Shown here: piece by piece, positions 63,030 to 64,000 of the stretch
How the letters are laid out: every line of letters begins with the position of its first letter
Position numbering within the stretch: the first letter of the stretch is position 1
NCBI GenBank assembly: GCA_965227535.1
Contig: OZ245761.1
Coordinates: 4,712,001-4,776,000, forward strand
Length of the DNA: 64,000 bases
Source: SZUA-430 sp965227535
Lineage (GTDB): Bacteria; Pseudomonadota; Alphaproteobacteria; Micropepsales; Micropepsaceae
Direction: 5' to 3'
The notes under the pieces: model-generated
Seen by the model: only the letters and a program-made list of their open reading frames with translations
Databases searched by the model: none
What the model was told of the DNA's origin: nothing
Program-made: the position numbers and the translations under genes

Positions 63030-64000
63030 TACGGCGCCGGCTCCAGCTTCAGCACCCGCCCATCCGGATAATCCGTCGTCACATAGACATAGCCGTCCGG
63101 GCTGACTCGCACATCGCGAATGCGCTCGCCCAGCTTGGTCAGCAATTGCTCCTGACTGACGACGTGGCCGCGCTCGTCGAGATGCACGCGGCGCAAGTGC
63201 TTGAACGCCAGTGCACCGACCAGAAGGTCGCCGTTCCAAGCCGGAAACTTATCGCCGCGATAGACGGCCAAACCCGACGGCGCAATCGATGGCGTCCAAT
63301 AGACGACCGGCTGCTCCATCCCCGGCCGCTCCTTGAACGGCGAAACGAACGCACCCGTGTAATCGCGTCCATAGGTAATGACGGGCCAACCGTAGTTCTT
63401 GCCCGCTTCAATGATGTTCAACTCATCGCCGCCCTGAGGACCATGCTCCGTCTCAAACAGAATGCCGCGCTCACTGTCGAACACGAGACCCTGCTCATTG
63501 CGATGACCAAGCGAATAGATCTCCGGCCGCACGCCCTCGCGCCCGGTGAACGGGTTGTCTTGCGGAATCGTCCCATCGTCGTTCAAGCGAACGATCTTGC
63601 CGAGATGCGACCCAAGATTCTGCGCTTGCTCGCGATACTCAAACCCGTCGCCCACCAGAAGCGTGAACGTCCCATCCGGCAGAAACACCAGCCGGCCGCC
63701 ATAGTGGTTGTTCGTATCCTTCGGCGGCTTCGCCTCGAAGATCACCTGCAGATCCTGCAGTGCGCCGCCGTCAAAACGAGCGCGCGCCACACGCGTCATG
63801 TTCGCAGTGTTCGTGCCATGCGCGTAGGTCAGATAGACAAGACTGTTCTCCGCAAACTTGGGATGCAGCACGATGTCGAAGAGCCCGGCCTGACTGCCCA
63901 GATGCACCGGCGGCACGCCCGTGATCGGCGCGGCGACCAACTGCCCGTCTTTGATCAACCGCAATTGGCCCTTGCGCTCCGTGACCAGCATCGAGCCGTC
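63029..64000 (-). CDS. PQQ-dependent sugar dehydrogenase-like protein, 5' end cut by window
   Basis: At least 323 residues of a soluble six-bladed beta-propeller of the aldose sugar dehydrogenase (YliI) family. Seen: GSMLVTERKGQLRLI, HPKFAENSLVYLTY, HYGGRLVFLPDG, LGHRNEQGLVF, TEHGPQGGDELN and NYGWPVITYG, the usual PQQ and Ca-site segments. The frame is open at the edge (DGS before MLV), so the true start lies beyond 64000. A periplasmic location with a signal peptide is likely. Transcribed upstream of the dioxygenase. Confidence 0.92.
   Translation of the reverse strand, partial: DGSMLVTERKGQLRLIKDGQLVAAPITGVPPVHLGSQAGLFDIVLHPKFAENSLVYLTYAHGTNTANMTRVARARFDGGALQDLQVIFEAKPPKDTNNHYGGRLVFLPDGTFTLLVGDGFEYREQAQNLGSHLGKIVRLNDDGTIPQDNPFTGREGVRPEIYSLGHRNEQGLVFDSERGILFETEHGPQGGDELNIIEAGKNYGWPVITYGRDYTGAFVSPFKERPGMEQPVVYWTPSIAPSGLAVYRGDKFPAWNGDLLVGALAFKHLRRVHLDERGHVVSQEQLLTKLGERIRDVRVSPDGYVYVTTDYPDGRVLKLEPAP

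Overview
The window is GC-rich, densely coded chromosomal DNA of an alphaproteobacterium. The evidence is the codon use, the pdxH gene beside a class B DnaJ, the tamA-tamB pair, OmpA-type and other outer-membrane proteins, and short palindromes built on the words GTCATGGCCGG and GTCATCCCGG. A more exact placement (Caulobacterales/Hyphomonadales-like or Hyphomicrobiales-like) is not supported by what I can see. There are no rRNA or tRNA genes, CRISPR arrays, integrases or transposases.

Layout. 1-5543: a partial gene, a DnaJ-like chaperone and a Sel1-repeat lipoprotein on the minus strand, divergent from pdxH, a CDF metal transporter and a two-domain kinase. 5607-15191: housekeeping and catabolic enzymes (class III aminotransferase, two acyl-CoA ligases, two metallo-beta-lactamase-fold hydrolases, a glutathione transferase), plus a CsgG-like/SH3 exported protein and a DUF1499 membrane protein. 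15297-21551: tamA-tamB outer-membrane assembly module. 21553-24583: an OmpR-type two-component system divergent from an EF-hand protein. 24634-27884: an exported protein with a papain/NlpC-like Cys-His pattern, then a PadR regulator with its HAAS/Sensor-type membrane partner. 27991-34828: PPK2, TPR protein, GST/glyoxalase pair, YhhN-family protein, dienelactone hydrolase, a nested palindromic element and an ABC-F ATPase. 35005-46274: M13 peptidase, esterase, an operon of amidohydrolase, DUF3574 lipoprotein and a membrane-anchored TraB/TIKI-like protein, a small beta-barrel, a PaaK-like ligase, an OmpA protein and an NDH-2-like dehydrogenase. 46479-55174: small membrane protein, proline-rich lipoprotein, GxxExxY gene beside a 31-bp inverted repeat, stand-alone AceE-type E1, sodC, GST, thioesterase, esterase and an orphan outer-membrane protein. 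55175-57796: a long leader, a LuxR solo, a small membrane protein and an S24-type repressor lacking its catalytic residues. 58003-64000: a membrane-anchored PD-(D/E)XK-like protein tail-to-tail with a 1113-residue ClpA/B-type AAA+ protein, then TauD-like dioxygenase and a PQQ-type sugar dehydrogenase that runs off the edge.

The most unusual object is the 1113-residue AAA+ protein (58830-62171). Its N-terminus is a membrane segment, its first AAA module has lost the Walker B acidic pair, and its second is intact but lacks the usual aromatic pore loop. Its last ~270 residues resemble release factor 2 (helical domain, PCRF core and the C-terminal end) with the GGQ domain deleted and the SPF stop-codon motif lost. 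This looks like a ribosome- or translation-linked AAA+ machine fixed to the membrane. I know of no described function for it. The neighbouring membrane-anchored nuclease-like gene overlaps its stop codon and may or may not be a partner.
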